From contig NZ_CP129119.1 of NCBI RefSeq assembly GCF_030406775.1, forward strand, positions 1,336,001 through 1,400,000: a stretch of 64,000 nt of DNA, written 5' to 3'. The DNA comes from Sporosarcina trichiuri (GTDB lineage: Bacteria; Bacillota; Bacilli; Bacillales_A; Planococcaceae). Under the pieces are notes generated by a model, which was not told where the DNA came from, did no database searches, and worked only from the letters and a program-made list of their open reading frames with translations. Positions 18,510 through 27,705 of the stretch are shown one piece after another (within the stretch, counting starts at the first letter, position 1; every line of letters starts with the position of its first letter). The position numbers and the translations under genes are program-made.

Positions 18510-18540
18510 GAAAAAGGGAGGAACCGAGGCTCCTCCCTTG
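18510..18540 (-). terminator. Terminator between khpA and rimM
   Basis: AAGGGAGGA pairs with TCCTCCCTT around GCCTCGGT, followed by TTTC on the minus strand. It lies just after the khpA stop, so rpsP-khpA may be partly insulated from rimM-trmD. Confidence 0.8.
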
Positions 18541-18547
18541 TACAGTG

Positions 18548-18781
18548 TTAGTCAACGATATCGATATAGACCCGTTTACCGCGGTGGCTGCCTGCAGCTG
18601 ATGTCACAATTGTCCGTATCGCGCCTGCGACACGGCCCTGCTTTCCTATGATCTTCCCCATGTCTTCCGGGTGGACGGAAAGTTTGTAGGCAATCCGGGT
18701 GTCCTGCTCATCCTTTTCGATCTGCACCGATTCAGGATGATCGACCAGCGGTTTCACGATTGTCTGGATCAGCTGCTCCAT
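18548..18781 (-). CDS. khpA: KH-domain RNA-binding protein KhpA (YlqC)
   Basis: A 77-residue single-KH-domain protein that binds RNA, usually with its partner KhpB/Jag, and affects cell elongation and small-RNA function in Firmicutes. The GxxG loop is IIGKQGRVAGAI. The start is ATG 18781 with AGGAGGTGTGCTC upstream; the in-frame GTG two codons earlier overlaps the ribosome site. It follows rpsP by 15 bases. Confidence 0.95.
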   Translation of the reverse strand: MEQLIQTIVKPLVDHPESVQIEKDEQDTRIAYKLSVHPEDMGKIIGKQGRVAGAIRTIVTSAAGSHRGKRVYIDIVD

Positions 18782-18796
18782 GAGCACACCTCCTGA

Positions 18797-19069
18797 TTAC
18801 TTACCGAGTTTCGCGTTATGGAATTTCTCCATGATGCCCTGCTCAGAAAGCAAGTTGCGGACTGTATCGGACGGCTTTGCGCCGTTCTGCATCCACTGCA
18901 GTACTTTTTCTTCGTCGATCTTCACTTCAGCCGGCTTCGTGAGCGGGTTGTAAGTTCCGACTGTTTCGATTTGACGGCCGTCACGCGGTGAACGTGAATC
19001 GGCAACTACGATACGATAGAAAGGTGATTTCTTTGCACCCATACGTTTTAGACGAATTTTAACTGACAT
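18797..19069 (-). CDS. rpsP: 30S ribosomal protein S16
   Basis: A 90-residue small-subunit protein, standard length. It starts at ATG 19069 ([20 protein letters not shown]), with GGAGGTGC upstream; the longer frame begins at a GTG that is part of the ribosome site. [14 protein letters not shown] is the S16 signature. A promoter at 19108-19136 separates it from ffh. Confidence 0.98.
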   Translation of the reverse strand: MSVKIRLKRMGAKKSPFYRIVVADSRSPRDGRQIETVGTYNPLTKPAEVKIDEEKVLQWMQNGAKPSDTVRNLLSEQGIMEKFHNAKLGK

Positions 19070-19107
19070 AATTTGTTGCACCTCCGAATAGTTTCACACA
19101 AGATAGT

Positions 19108-19136
19108 ATATTATCAACCTTCTTGGTGTTTGTAAA
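19108..19136 (-). promoter_or_regulatory. rpsP promoter
   Basis: TTTACA (complement of 19131-19136), 17 bases, then TAATAT (complement of 19108-19113), overlapping an alternative TATACT. It lies in the 101-base gap between ffh and rpsP. Confidence 0.55.
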
Positions 19137-19170
19137 GTGTTTTTTCTTAACACCTGTCATTTGCGCCGGT

Positions 19171-20526
19171 TTATTTGAAAAATGCGTCCATGCCGGGGAA
19201 TTTCATCTTCTTTTTGTTCTTCATCTGCGCCCCGGTCATCTGCTTCACCATCTTCTTCATTTCCTCGAATTGCTTCAGCAGTCGGTTCACTTCCTGGATC
19301 GACGTGCCTGACCCTTTTGCGATCCGTTTCTTGCGGCTCGCATTGATCATTTCAGGCGTGGCACGCTCCTGGGTCGTCATCGAATAGATGACCGCTTCGA
19401 CTTTCCCCATCTGGCTTTCATCCACCTGAGCGTTCTCGAGCCCTTTTATTTTGTTGAAGCCCGGCATCATCTTGAGGATCTCATCGAGCGGCCCCATCTT
19501 CTTCACCTGCTGGAGCTGGTCCAGGAAATCATCGAGGGTGAAGGTCTGTGTGCGCAGTTTCTGTTCGAGATCCCGCGCCTTTTCCTCATCGACGTTTTCC
19601 TGTGCTTTCTCGATGAGCGACATGACATCGCCCATGCCGAGGATCCGTGATGCCATGCGCTCGGGATGGAATGGTTCGAGCGCGTCCATCTTCTCACCCA
19701 TACCGACGTACTTGATCGGTTTTTGGGTGACGGAACGGATGGACAATGCCGCCCCGCCGCGTGTATCACCGTCCAGTTTGGTGAGCGCGACGCCTGTGAT
19801 GCCGATCGTATCATCAAAGTTCTTCGCGACATTGACGGCATCCTGACCTGTCATGGCATCGACGACGAGGAACGTTTCATCCGGTGAAGCGAGCTCGCGG
19901 ATATCTTTCAGTTCCTGCATGAGCGCTTCGTCGATATGGAGACGTCCCGCCGTATCGATGATGACTACGTCATTATGGTCTTCATCCGCCTTTGCAAGCG
20001 CCTGCCGGACGATTTCGACAGGTGACACGTCCGTTCCGAGAGAGAAGACCGGAATGGTGAGCTGTTTCCCGATCGTCTGCAGCTGCTGGACGGCTGCCGG
20101 ACGGTAGACGTCCGCCGCGACGAGCAGCGGTTTCTTGTTGTTGCGTTTCCGCAGCGAGTTGGCAAGCTTTCCGGAAGTTGTCGTTTTCCCGGCCCCCTGC
20201 AGGCCGACCATCATGATGACCGTCGGCGCTTTGCGTGCGAACTGGATGCCGGACTGCTCTTCGCCCATCAAGTTCGTCAATTCGTCTTTGACGATCTTCA
20301 CGACCTGCTGTCCCGGTGTCAGGCTCTTCATGACGTCCTGTCCGACAGATCGCTCGCTTACCGTCTTGACGAACTCCTTGACGACTTTCAAGTTGACGTC
20401 CGCCTCGATCAGTGCAAGCCTGACTTCGCGCATCATTTCCTTGACGTCGGCTTCACTGATCTTGCCCTTGCCTGTAATTTTCTGAAGCGTCCCTTGCAGG
20501 CGCTCCGCCAATCCCTCAAAAGCCAT
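19171..20526 (-). CDS. ffh: Signal recognition particle protein Ffh
   Basis: A 451-residue SRP54-type GTPase that binds signal sequences and SRP RNA. The N domain (residues 1-~85) leads into the G domain with P-loop GLQGAGKTTTSGKLA starting near residue 108, DTAGRLHIDE near 190 and TKLDGDTRGG near 250. The C-terminal methionine-rich M domain begins around residue 300 and ends MKNKKKMKFPGMDAFFK. It follows ylxM and ftsY, so SRP protein, its helper and its receptor are made together. Confidence 0.98.
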   Translation of the reverse strand: MAFEGLAERLQGTLQKITGKGKISEADVKEMMREVRLALIEADVNLKVVKEFVKTVSERSVGQDVMKSLTPGQQVVKIVKDELTNLMGEEQSGIQFARKAPTVIMMVGLQGAGKTTTSGKLANSLRKRNNKKPLLVAADVYRPAAVQQLQTIGKQLTIPVFSLGTDVSPVEIVRQALAKADEDHNDVVIIDTAGRLHIDEALMQELKDIRELASPDETFLVVDAMTGQDAVNVAKNFDDTIGITGVALTKLDGDTRGGAALSIRSVTQKPIKYVGMGEKMDALEPFHPERMASRILGMGDVMSLIEKAQENVDEEKARDLEQKLRTQTFTLDDFLDQLQQVKKMGPLDEILKMMPGFNKIKGLENAQVDESQMGKVEAVIYSMTTQERATPEMINASRKKRIAKGSGTSIQEVNRLLKQFEEMKKMVKQMTGAQMKNKKKMKFPGMDAFFK

Positions 20527-20539
20527 GCACAGAACCTCC

Positions 20540-20872
20540 CTAGTCGTGCTCTTTTATTTGCCGCAGCAGGCCGGCCGCTTCCTCAGTCATTGACCGGTTT
20601 GCGGCGAGATGCTGTTCAAGCTGTTCGATCATCAACGCCCTCTGCTGGTACTTGCCGAACAGCATGAGTTTGGCTTCGTAGTCTTCCAGCATCGCTTCCG
20701 TCCTGCGCACATTATCGTAGACCGCCTGTCTCGACACATTGTACTCTTCGGCAATCTCACCGAGGGACAGGTCGTCGAGATAATACAATTCCATGTAAAT
20801 GCGCTGTTTGTCCGTCAACAGCGATTGATAGAAATCAAAGAGGAAATTGACGCGGGTCGTTTTCTCAAGCAT
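20540..20872 (-). CDS. ylxM: YlxM/p13 family SRP-associated helix-turn-helix protein
   Basis: A 110-residue DNA-binding-like protein (UPF0122). A helix-turn-helix segment [20 protein letters not shown] lies at about residues 34-55. It is encoded 13 bases before ffh; the family is nearly always beside ffh or ftsY, and in streptococci it stimulates the SRP GTPase. Its exact role here is not shown by the sequence. Confidence 0.95.
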   Translation of the reverse strand: MLEKTTRVNFLFDFYQSLLTDKQRIYMELYYLDDLSLGEIAEEYNVSRQAVYDNVRRTEAMLEDYEAKLMLFGKYQQRALMIEQLEQHLAANRSMTEEAAGLLRQIKEHD

Positions 20873-20933
20873 CGGAACTCCTCCTCATATCTCCCTTAAT
20901 AGTAGCCGCTGCCGGAATCGCTGTCAAGGGGAT

Positions 20934-21953
20934 TTACTTGTCTCCACTTTCTTCAGCAGATTCCTCTTCGGCTTCCAGTTCCAGACCGTCCGCGAACAGG
21001 CCGTATACATACTTTTCCGGCTCGAACGGCTGCAGATCATCGATGCCTTCGCCGAGACCGACGAATTTCACAGGGATGTTCAGCTTGCTGCGGATCGCAA
21101 GGACGATTCCGCCTTTTGCCGTGCCATCCAACTTGGTCAGCACGATACCTGTGACATCGGTCGCTTCCTTGAAGGTTTCCGCCTGGATAAGTGCATTCTG
21201 TCCGGTTGTCGCGTCAAGTGCCAGCAGGACTTCATGGGGGGCCCCCTCGATCTCCCTGCCGATGACACGGTGGACTTTCTGCAATTCGTTCATCAGGTTC
21301 ACTTTGTTCTGCAGCCGGCCCGCTGTATCGCAGATCAGGACATCGACACCGCGTTTCTTCGCCGCGTTCACGGCATCGTACATGACGGCGGCCGGATCGG
21401 ATCCTTCTGACTGGCGGATGACTTCGACACCTGCCCGCTCGCCCCAGACGACGAGCTGATCGATCGCCCCTGCCCGGAATGTATCCCCGGCTGCAAGCAT
21501 GACCGTTTTGCCTTCCGCCTGCAGGCGGGATGCCAGCTTCCCAATCGTCGTCGTCTTGCCGACTCCGTTGACGCCGACCATGAGGATGACGGTGATTCCG
21601 TCTTCCTGTATGTTGAGTGCATTGCTGTCTTCACCCTGTGCATTGTAAATATCGACAAGTTTCTCCGAGATGACTGTCTGGATGCCGGCTGTGTCTTTGA
21701 TGTTCTTGCGCTTGACTTCCATTTTCAGCTGATCGATCAGTTCCATGACCGTCTCGAAGCCGACATCCGCCTGCAGAAGCACTTCCTCCAGTTCTTCGAA
21801 GAATTCCTCGTCCACTTCCCTGAAACGGGCTACGAGGTCATTCACTTTGGATGTGAATGAGTCCCGCGTCTTGCTCAGGCCGTCCTTGAACTTTCCGGTG
21901 ACGGCTTCGTTCGTGCCTGTTATTTTTTCTTTCATTTTCTTGAAGAATGACAT
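20934..21953 (-). CDS. ftsY: Signal recognition particle receptor FtsY
   Basis: A 339-residue SRP receptor GTPase. The N-terminal part is short (MSFFKKMKEKITGTNEAVTG), with the membrane-binding amphipathic start but without the long acidic region of E. coli FtsY, as usual in Bacilli. The NG domain has the P-loop GVNGVGKTTTIGKLA near residue 127, DTAGRLQNK, and TKLDGTAKGG near residue 275. The C-terminus is an acidic tail. Twenty-three bases after smc. Confidence 0.98.
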   Translation of the reverse strand: MSFFKKMKEKITGTNEAVTGKFKDGLSKTRDSFTSKVNDLVARFREVDEEFFEELEEVLLQADVGFETVMELIDQLKMEVKRKNIKDTAGIQTVISEKLVDIYNAQGEDSNALNIQEDGITVILMVGVNGVGKTTTIGKLASRLQAEGKTVMLAAGDTFRAGAIDQLVVWGERAGVEVIRQSEGSDPAAVMYDAVNAAKKRGVDVLICDTAGRLQNKVNLMNELQKVHRVIGREIEGAPHEVLLALDATTGQNALIQAETFKEATDVTGIVLTKLDGTAKGGIVLAIRSKLNIPVKFVGLGEGIDDLQPFEPEKYVYGLFADGLELEAEEESAEESGDK

Positions 21954-21976
21954 AATGCCTACATTCCTTTCCCCTG

Positions 21977-24900
21977 TTAGGTTGTCTGCAGGGCAGCTTC
22001 CGGCACGTCAGACATTTTGACTGACAGCAGCCTGGATACGCCGGATTCCTGCATGGTGATGCCGTACAGGACATCCGCCCCTTCCATCGTTCCCTTCCGG
22101 TGGGTGATGACGATGAACTGCGTGTCCTCTGAAAACTTCTTCAAGTACCGGCTGTACCGGATGACATTCGCTTCATCCAGTGCGGCTTCAACTTCATCCA
22201 ATATACAGAACGGCACCGGGCGGACTTCGATGATTGCAAACAATAACGTGATCGCGGTCAGCGCCCGCTCGCCGCCGGACAGAAGGCTGAGGTTCTGGCG
22301 CTTCTTCCCCGGAGGGCGTGCAATGATATCGATGCCCGTTTCGAGCATATTGCCGGGATCCGTCAGCACAAGGTCGGCTTCCCCGCCGCCGAACATTTCC
22401 TTGAAGACTGTCCGGAAACGCTGCTGGACGGCATTGAATGTCGAGGTGAAGCGGGTCTTCATCTCCGTATCCATCTCCGACATCGCCTCTTCCAGCGTCG
22501 TCTTCGCCTCGAGCAGATCATTGCGCTGTTCGGTCAAGAACGTGTGCCGCTCCAGCACTTCCCTGTATTCTTCCACAGCCCCCGGGTTGACCGGCCCGAG
22601 GGAAGCGATCTCCTGTTTCAGCCGTTCGACACGCCTGCGGGTTTCCGTTTCGTCGAAACCTTCCAGCACCTCGAAGTCCGGATACAGCCCGTACTCTTCC
22701 AGCAGCCGGCCGCCAAGGGATTCCAGTTTCACTTCGCTTCTGGAATATTGCACGTGAAGCCGGTTCAGCTCCGCAGCCAGCTGTGCCAGCCGGTCCGCTT
22801 CCTTCTTCAGGAGCAGTTCTCTCTCCCCGACTTCCCCGCTGATCCGGTCGCGTTCTTCCTTTTTGGCCAGAAGATCCGATTTCAATGATTCGACAGCAGC
22901 TGCCGTTTCGGTGATTTTTCGTTCGATTTCTTCAGGCGACAGCATTTCGCCCTGCTCTTGGCCGGACAGGAAACGGTTCTCCTCTTCAAGACGGCGAAGC
23001 CTGGTTTCCGACGCCTCAAGTTCGCGGCCGGCGTCTTCTGCAAGCGCGGCCTTGTGGGCCGCCTGCTCACGCAGTACCGCCGTCTGTTCACGGAGTTCAC
23101 TGTACCGTTCTCGCAGGACCTGTTCTTCCGTACGGCGGTCAGCCGCCAGACGCTCAAGGGATGCGACAGCTCTCTGGATCTCCTGCTGCTCGCGTTTCAG
23201 GAGCTGCTGCTGACGTTCGAGATCCGACCGTTTTGTGAGCAGTGTGCTCGCTGTGTCCTTCGCACCTGCGCGGTCCCGTTCGAACATCTGGTACTGGGCT
23301 TCGGCCGTACGCAGCTCATATGAGGTTTCACGGAGCGCAGCATCGATTTCTTCTGCAGCCGATTTCAGCTCCGCGAGCCTGCGGTCGGCGGCAGTCACTG
23401 TCTGCAGACTGCCGGCAGTGGCGAATTTGATGTCTCTCGCCTTCTGTTCAGCCGCTTCCACGGATTCGTTCAGCTTTGCGAGCTGTCCGGTCAGGGTTTC
23501 CAATTCCGCCTTCCGGGAGAATACGGTCGACTGGCCTTTCGAGCCGCCGCCAGTCAGGGAACCGCCGGCATTGACGACATCGCCGTCCAGCGTGACGATC
23601 CGGTACCGGTAGCCGGCGAGCTTGGCGATTTCGGAAGCGCCGGTCAATGTATCCGCCACGATTGTCGCACCGAGCAGGTTCGCGATCACGTTCTTGTATT
23701 TCGGATCGGCGCCGGTAAGCTGTTCGGCTGTGCCGATGAAGCTCCCATGGTGTCTGACCTTCGCAAGTACATCATTTGGGACATACCTTGCCTTCATGAC
23801 ATCGAGCGGCAGGAATGTCGCCCGCCCGGAGTTCTTCTTCTTCAGGTACTGGATCGCTGTCCGCGCAGCCGGTTCAGCAGTTGCGATGATATGCTGCATG
23901 GCGCCGCCGAGTGCCGTCTCCACTGCCTTCAGATGTTTCCTGTCGACGTTGATGAGTTCTGCGACCGCCCCCTCGATGCCCTGGAGTGTGTCCGACTGTT
24001 TCGCAAGCAGCACTTCCTTGACACCGGAATAGAAGCCTGAAAAATCGGCTTCCATGCTTTTCAGCGCACGCAGCCGCCCCTGCAGTTCGTACCGCTTATT
24101 CACAGCCTGCTGCTGGAGTTTCTGCGTTTCTGCGAGTCGCTGCTCGCTCTGCTTCAGGTTCTGTCTGGCTTCTTCAGATTGGGCAGTGACTTTCTTCGAT
24201 TCATCCCTCATCCGCCGGAGTGTTTCCGACTGTTCTTCTTTCCGCTTCTGCAGATCTGTGATTCTGGTGCGAAGCTCAAGCGTCTGTTCGTCCGATTTTT
24301 CGGAGGAATGCTGTTCGCCTGCCAGCCGCTCCTCGATATGTTTCAGTTCGTTGCGCACGGTCGCTTCTTTGTTCAGCACTTCGATATAGGAGGATTTCAG
24401 GTTTTCAATTTCCTGCTCCGTTTCTGCAAGGGACCGCTTCAATTTCTTGGATATGGACGCCATCTCTTCGGTTTTTTCCGACAGCTGCCCGTTCGTCGTT
24501 TCGGTTTCATGGAGCAGCTCCGATTTTCTTGCTTCCAGCTGTTCCAAGGACCGGCGGACAGTCTTGAGTTCTTCCGCAAGACGCACCGAGCGTTCTTTTG
24601 CATTCCGCTGTTTCTCGATCGACAGCAGCCGCCGCCCTTCCCATTTCTCGGCTTCGGCGCTCGCCGTGACAAGCTGTTCCTGCAGGGCGCCGACAGCTGT
24701 GTCGAGGGCAGCCAGCATGGCTTTTGCGTCTGCAGTCTCCTGTTCCACGGCTGAGACTGTCTTTTCAAGGCGAGTACGGATTCCCCTCTTTTCATCCGAT
24801 GCCGAACGGTTCTCCTGCAGTTCGGTTCGGAGTGCATGGGCTTCCGCATTCATCAGCCGGACATCCGCCTCCCGCAAATCGGAAGCCAGCGTCCGATGGC

Positions 24901-25540
24901 GTTCAGCCGCGCGCGCATTCTCGGCAAGCGGCTCCATCCGGTCATCGAGTTCTTTGAGGATATCAAGGATGCGGTCGAGATTGTCGTCCGTTTCAATCAG
25001 CTTGAATTCCGCTTTTTTCTTGCGCATGCGGTATTTCAGGACACCTGCCGCTTCGTCGAAGATACTCCGCCTGTCTTCGGGACGGCTGTTGAGGATTTCA
25101 TCGACCCGCCCCTGGGAGATGATGGAGAACGCTTCTTTGCCTAATCCGGAGTCCACGAAGACGTCATTGATGTCCTTCAGGCGGCACACTTGTCCGTTCA
25201 GCTGGAAGGAGCTCTCCCCGGAACGGAACACACGCCGGCTGACGCTGATTTCCGTATAGTCGAGCGGAAACAGGCCTGTCGAGTTGTCCAGGATCAAGGT
25301 CACTTCCGCAAAATTCAGCGCTTTTCGGGAGTCACTGCCTGCAAAAATGACGTCCTGCATCTTGGCACCGCGCAGTGATTTCGCGGATTGCTCACCGAGC
25401 ACCCACCGGATCGCATCGATGACATTGCTCTTCCCGCTGCCGTTCGGGCCTACGACAGCCGTGACGCCCGGAACAAAATCGATGGATACTTTATCGGCAA
25501 AGGATTTGAATCCGATGATTTCCAGTCGTTTTAAAAACAC
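21977..25540 (-). CDS. smc: Chromosome segregation and condensation ATPase Smc
   Basis: A 1187-residue SMC protein, full length. The N-terminal Walker A GPNGSGKSN is at residues 31-39; two long coiled coils flank a hinge in the middle (about residues 500-670, glycine-rich VNAGGSLTGGGSKG). The C-terminal ABC signature LLSGGERALTAITLLFA and the Walker B FCILDEVEAALDEAN are intact. With ScpA and ScpB it forms the bacterial condensin loaded near the origin. It lies between rnc and ftsY with two- and 23-base gaps, the conserved Bacillus order. Confidence 0.98.
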   Translation of the reverse strand: MFLKRLEIIGFKSFADKVSIDFVPGVTAVVGPNGSGKSNVIDAIRWVLGEQSAKSLRGAKMQDVIFAGSDSRKALNFAEVTLILDNSTGLFPLDYTEISVSRRVFRSGESSFQLNGQVCRLKDINDVFVDSGLGKEAFSIISQGRVDEILNSRPEDRRSIFDEAAGVLKYRMRKKKAEFKLIETDDNLDRILDILKELDDRMEPLAENARAAERHRTLASDLREADVRLMNAEAHALRTELQENRSASDEKRGIRTRLEKTVSAVEQETADAKAMLAALDTAVGALQEQLVTASAEAEKWEGRRLLSIEKQRNAKERSVRLAEELKTVRRSLEQLEARKSELLHETETTNGQLSEKTEEMASISKKLKRSLAETEQEIENLKSSYIEVLNKEATVRNELKHIEERLAGEQHSSEKSDEQTLELRTRITDLQKRKEEQSETLRRMRDESKKVTAQSEEARQNLKQSEQRLAETQKLQQQAVNKRYELQGRLRALKSMEADFSGFYSGVKEVLLAKQSDTLQGIEGAVAELINVDRKHLKAVETALGGAMQHIIATAEPAARTAIQYLKKKNSGRATFLPLDVMKARYVPNDVLAKVRHHGSFIGTAEQLTGADPKYKNVIANLLGATIVADTLTGASEIAKLAGYRYRIVTLDGDVVNAGGSLTGGGSKGQSTVFSRKAELETLTGQLAKLNESVEAAEQKARDIKFATAGSLQTVTAADRRLAELKSAAEEIDAALRETSYELRTAEAQYQMFERDRAGAKDTASTLLTKRSDLERQQQLLKREQQEIQRAVASLERLAADRRTEEQVLRERYSELREQTAVLREQAAHKAALAEDAGRELEASETRLRRLEEENRFLSGQEQGEMLSPEEIERKITETAAAVESLKSDLLAKKEERDRISGEVGERELLLKKEADRLAQLAAELNRLHVQYSRSEVKLESLGGRLLEEYGLYPDFEVLEGFDETETRRRVERLKQEIASLGPVNPGAVEEYREVLERHTFLTEQRNDLLEAKTTLEEAMSEMDTEMKTRFTSTFNAVQQRFRTVFKEMFGGGEADLVLTDPGNMLETGIDIIARPPGKKRQNLSLLSGGERALTAITLLFAIIEVRPVPFCILDEVEAALDEANVIRYSRYLKKFSEDTQFIVITHRKGTMEGADVLYGITMQESGVSRLLSVKMSDVPEAALQTT

Positions 25541-25542
25541 GT

Positions 25543-26310
25543 TCAGCTCTCCTCTTTTGTATGCTCTTCCAATAGCTGCTGGATTGCCTGGCGCGCTGCT
25601 TCCTGTTCTGCTTCTTTCTTGGAACGGCCGATACCCTCACCGAGCTTCGTGTCACCGAGCTCCACATACGTTAGAAACTTTTTCGCATGTGCAGGACCTG
25701 ATTCTTCCACAATCCGGTAATGCAGCTGCCCATGATTGGTCTGCTGGACGATTTCCTGCAGCCGGCTTTTGTAATCCATCACATGCGAAAAAGCTCCAAG
25801 CCCTATCTTCGGGAACACGATCCCTTCGAGGAAGTCAGTAGCTACATCGAACCCCTGATCCAGGTAGAGCGCACCGACGAATGCTTCGAACACATCGGCA
25901 AGAAGCGCAGGCCGGGTCCGTCCGCCGGTCAGTTCCTCGCCTTTGCCGAGGAGGATATAGTCGCCGAAGTTCAGTTCGGTACTGAACGTGACGAGCGAAG
26001 GTTCGCAGACGATGGCGGCACGCAGTTTGGTCAGCTCCCCTTCACTTTTTCCAGGTTCGGTCGCATACAGATACTGCGACACGGCAAGCTCCAGTACGGC
26101 ATCCCCCAGGAATTCGAGCCGCTCGTTATCGGTAAAACGTTTGCTGCGGTGCTCATTCACATATGAAGAGTGAGTGAACGCATTATACAGCAGGGACACA
26201 TTCGTGAATCGGATGTCCAGCCGTTCCTGCAGCTCATCGAATTTCCTGCGCACGGAACCCGGAAGAACAGCCTTCGATGTCTTGCCTGTCGGTTTCTTAT
26301 TAGTCGTCAT
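25543..26310 (-). CDS. rnc: Ribonuclease III
   Basis: A 255-residue double-strand RNA endonuclease. The catalytic signature [20 protein letters not shown] lies near residues 63-82, with the second acidic cluster in [15 protein letters not shown]. The C-terminal dsRNA-binding domain starts around residue 180 ([12 protein letters not shown]) and ends [14 protein letters not shown]. It processes rRNA precursors and SRP RNA. Two bases before smc; a terminator stands upstream, after acpP. Confidence 0.98.
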   Translation of the reverse strand: MTTNKKPTGKTSKAVLPGSVRRKFDELQERLDIRFTNVSLLYNAFTHSSYVNEHRSKRFTDNERLEFLGDAVLELAVSQYLYATEPGKSEGELTKLRAAIVCEPSLVTFSTELNFGDYILLGKGEELTGGRTRPALLADVFEAFVGALYLDQGFDVATDFLEGIVFPKIGLGAFSHVMDYKSRLQEIVQQTNHGQLHYRIVEESGPAHAKKFLTYVELGDTKLGEGIGRSKKEAEQEAARQAIQQLLEEHTKEES

Positions 26311-26378
26311 TCAGTCAACCTGCCTTTCTTTGCACATACCTCTCTATTCTACCTTGTCGCAACGCGCAGTGCAAAATG

Positions 26379-26426
26379 GAAAAGAGACGCCTCCGCACTT
26401 TCCGGGGAAAGGACGAAAGAGTCTCT
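26379..26426 (-). terminator. Terminator of acpP
   Basis: The outer stem AGAGAC/GTCTCT encloses an inner CCTTTCC...GGAAAG hairpin, followed by TTTTCC on the minus strand, just past the acpP stop. Confidence 0.75.
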
Positions 26427-26435
26427 ATGCTGCGA

Positions 26436-26672
26436 TCATTTAGTTTTTTCTTCGATATAAGAGACAGCATCTCCGACTGTGCCGATTTTCTCAGCGTCAT
26501 CATCGGAAATTTCCATGTCGAATTCATCTTCCAATTCCATTACGAGCTCAACAACATCCAAAGAGTCAGCGCCGAGATCATCACGGAAAGAAGCTTCAGG
26601 TTTCACTTCGCTCTCGTCAACCCCCAAACGGTCAACAACAACCTTCGTCACGCGATCCAATACTGTAGACAA
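26436..26672 (-). CDS. acpP: Acyl carrier protein
   Basis: A 78-residue carrier of growing fatty-acyl chains. The 4'-phosphopantetheine attachment site is Ser37 in [13 protein letters not shown]. The acidic helix [19 protein letters not shown] is conserved. It begins with TTG, chosen because AAAGGAGGTGAGTTATA precedes it and the homologous start is here. It is separated from fabG by about 286 bases occupied by two hairpin repeat elements. Confidence 0.97.
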   Translation of the reverse strand: MSTVLDRVTKVVVDRLGVDESEVKPEASFRDDLGADSLDVVELVMELEDEFDMEISDDDAEKIGTVGDAVSYIEEKTK

Positions 26673-26698
26673 TATAACTCACCTCCTTTCAAGGCTAT

Positions 26699-26812
26699 AA
26701 AGCGCAGGCGGGCTGGTAGAGGCGACAGGCGCTGGAGGAATTGAAGAACAGGACGCTTATTGTCCTGTTTTCAATTCCGAAGCGACCCCGAGCCTCTGCC
26801 CGCCGGAGCTGG
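26699..26812. repeat. Hairpin repeat element, copy 1 (between fabG and acpP)
   Basis: A 114-base element opening AAAGCGCAGGCGGGC and closing GCCCGCCGGAGCTGG. The outer arms GGCGGGC/GCCCGCC and AGAGGC/GCCTCT pair. The centre is a long hairpin, GGAATTGAAG plus AACAGGAC pairing with GTCCTGTT plus TTCAATTCC. The conserved blocks GACAGGCGCTGGAG and GAAGCGACCCCGAGC flank the central hairpin. A second copy follows nine bases later. Confidence 0.85.
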
Positions 26813-26821
26813 ATTACACAT

Positions 26822-26933
26822 AAAGCGCAGGCGGGCGCCTAGGTCGACAGGCGCTGGAGGGGCTGAACCACAAGACGCTCTCTGCCTTGTGTTCAGCACC
26901 GAAGCGACCCCGAGCCCTGCCCGCCGGAGCTGG
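26822..26933. repeat. Hairpin repeat element, copy 2
   Basis: A 112-base element with the same conserved blocks as copy 1 (AAAGCGCAGGCGGGC, GACAGGCGCTGGAG, GAAGCGACCCCGAGC, GCCCGCCGGAGCTGG). Its central arms are different in sequence, GGGGCTGAA plus CACAAG against CTTGTG plus TTCAGCACC, yet still pair. A truncated third start (AAAAGCGCAGGG) lies at 26942-26953, directly against the fabG stop. Confidence 0.85.
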
Positions 26934-26958
26934 CGTGATCAAAAAGCGCAGGGACAGC

Positions 26959-27705
26959 TTACATCACCATGCCGCCATCCACATTCAATACCTGACCAGT
27001 AATATAGGACGCATCATCGGACAGCAGGAAGGCGGCGGCTCTCGCCACATCCTCCGGCTTGCCGAGACTGCCGAGCGGAATGCTGCCGAGCAGCCCGTCT
27101 TTGACATCGTCACCGAGTGCATCCGTCATGTCGGTTGTGATGAATCCAGGTGCAACGGCGTTCACGGTGATCCCGCGGGCCGCGAGTTCCTTGGCCGTCG
27201 TTTTTGTCAGTCCGATCACACCCGCTTTTGCGGCTACATAGTTCGCCTGTCCTGCATTGCCGGCAATGCCGACAACCGACGCCATGTTGACGATGCGTCC
27301 GGCGCGCTGTTTCATCATCTGGCGGGAGACCGCTTTCGTGCAGAGGAAGACGCCTTTCAAATTCGTATCGAGCACTGCATCCCACTCGTCCTCTTTCATG
27401 CGCATCAGGAGATTGTCCTTAGTGATTCCCGCGTTATTGACGAGAAGATCGATCGAGCCGAATGTTTCGAGCGTTTCAGCTATCAGCGCTTTCACGCTGT
27501 CCGGGTCTGTGACGTCCGCCTGGACAGCGATCGCCCGTCCGCCGTCCGCCTCGATCGCCGATACGACTTCATCAGCACGTTCCTTGCTGCCGCTGTAGTT
27601 GACCGTTACGCTCGCACCTTCACGTGCCAGCAGCAGCGCGATCTCCCGGCCAATGCCGCGCGAGGCTCCTGTGACGACAGCCGTTTTACCTGTGAACCTC
27701 TCCAT
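26959..27705 (-). CDS. fabG: 3-oxoacyl-[acyl-carrier-protein] reductase FabG
   Basis: A 248-residue short-chain dehydrogenase that reduces beta-ketoacyl-ACP with NADPH in fatty-acid elongation. The cofactor motif [12 protein letters not shown] is near residue 11, [14 protein letters not shown] near 90, and the catalytic Tyr-x-x-x-Lys is in [13 protein letters not shown]. The C-terminus [10 protein letters not shown] is typical. The ATG at 27705 overlaps the fabD stop (TGATG), with AAAGGAGTGGGACTG upstream; a GTG three codons earlier lacks spacing. The product works directly on AcpP, encoded next. Confidence 0.97.
   Translation of the reverse strand: MERFTGKTAVVTGASRGIGREIALLLAREGASVTVNYSGSKERADEVVSAIEADGGRAIAVQADVTDPDSVKALIAETLETFGSIDLLVNNAGITKDNLLMRMKEDEWDAVLDTNLKGVFLCTKAVSRQMMKQRAGRIVNMASVVGIAGNAGQANYVAAKAGVIGLTKTTAKELAARGITVNAVAPGFITTDMTDALGDDVKDGLLGSIPLGSLGKPEDVARAAAFLLSDDASYITGQVLNVDGGMVM

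Noticed and set aside
26699..26933. tRNA or rRNA-derived element
   Set aside because: No cloverleaf, TTCGA loop or CCA end can be drawn; the long perfect central hairpins are not tRNA-like.
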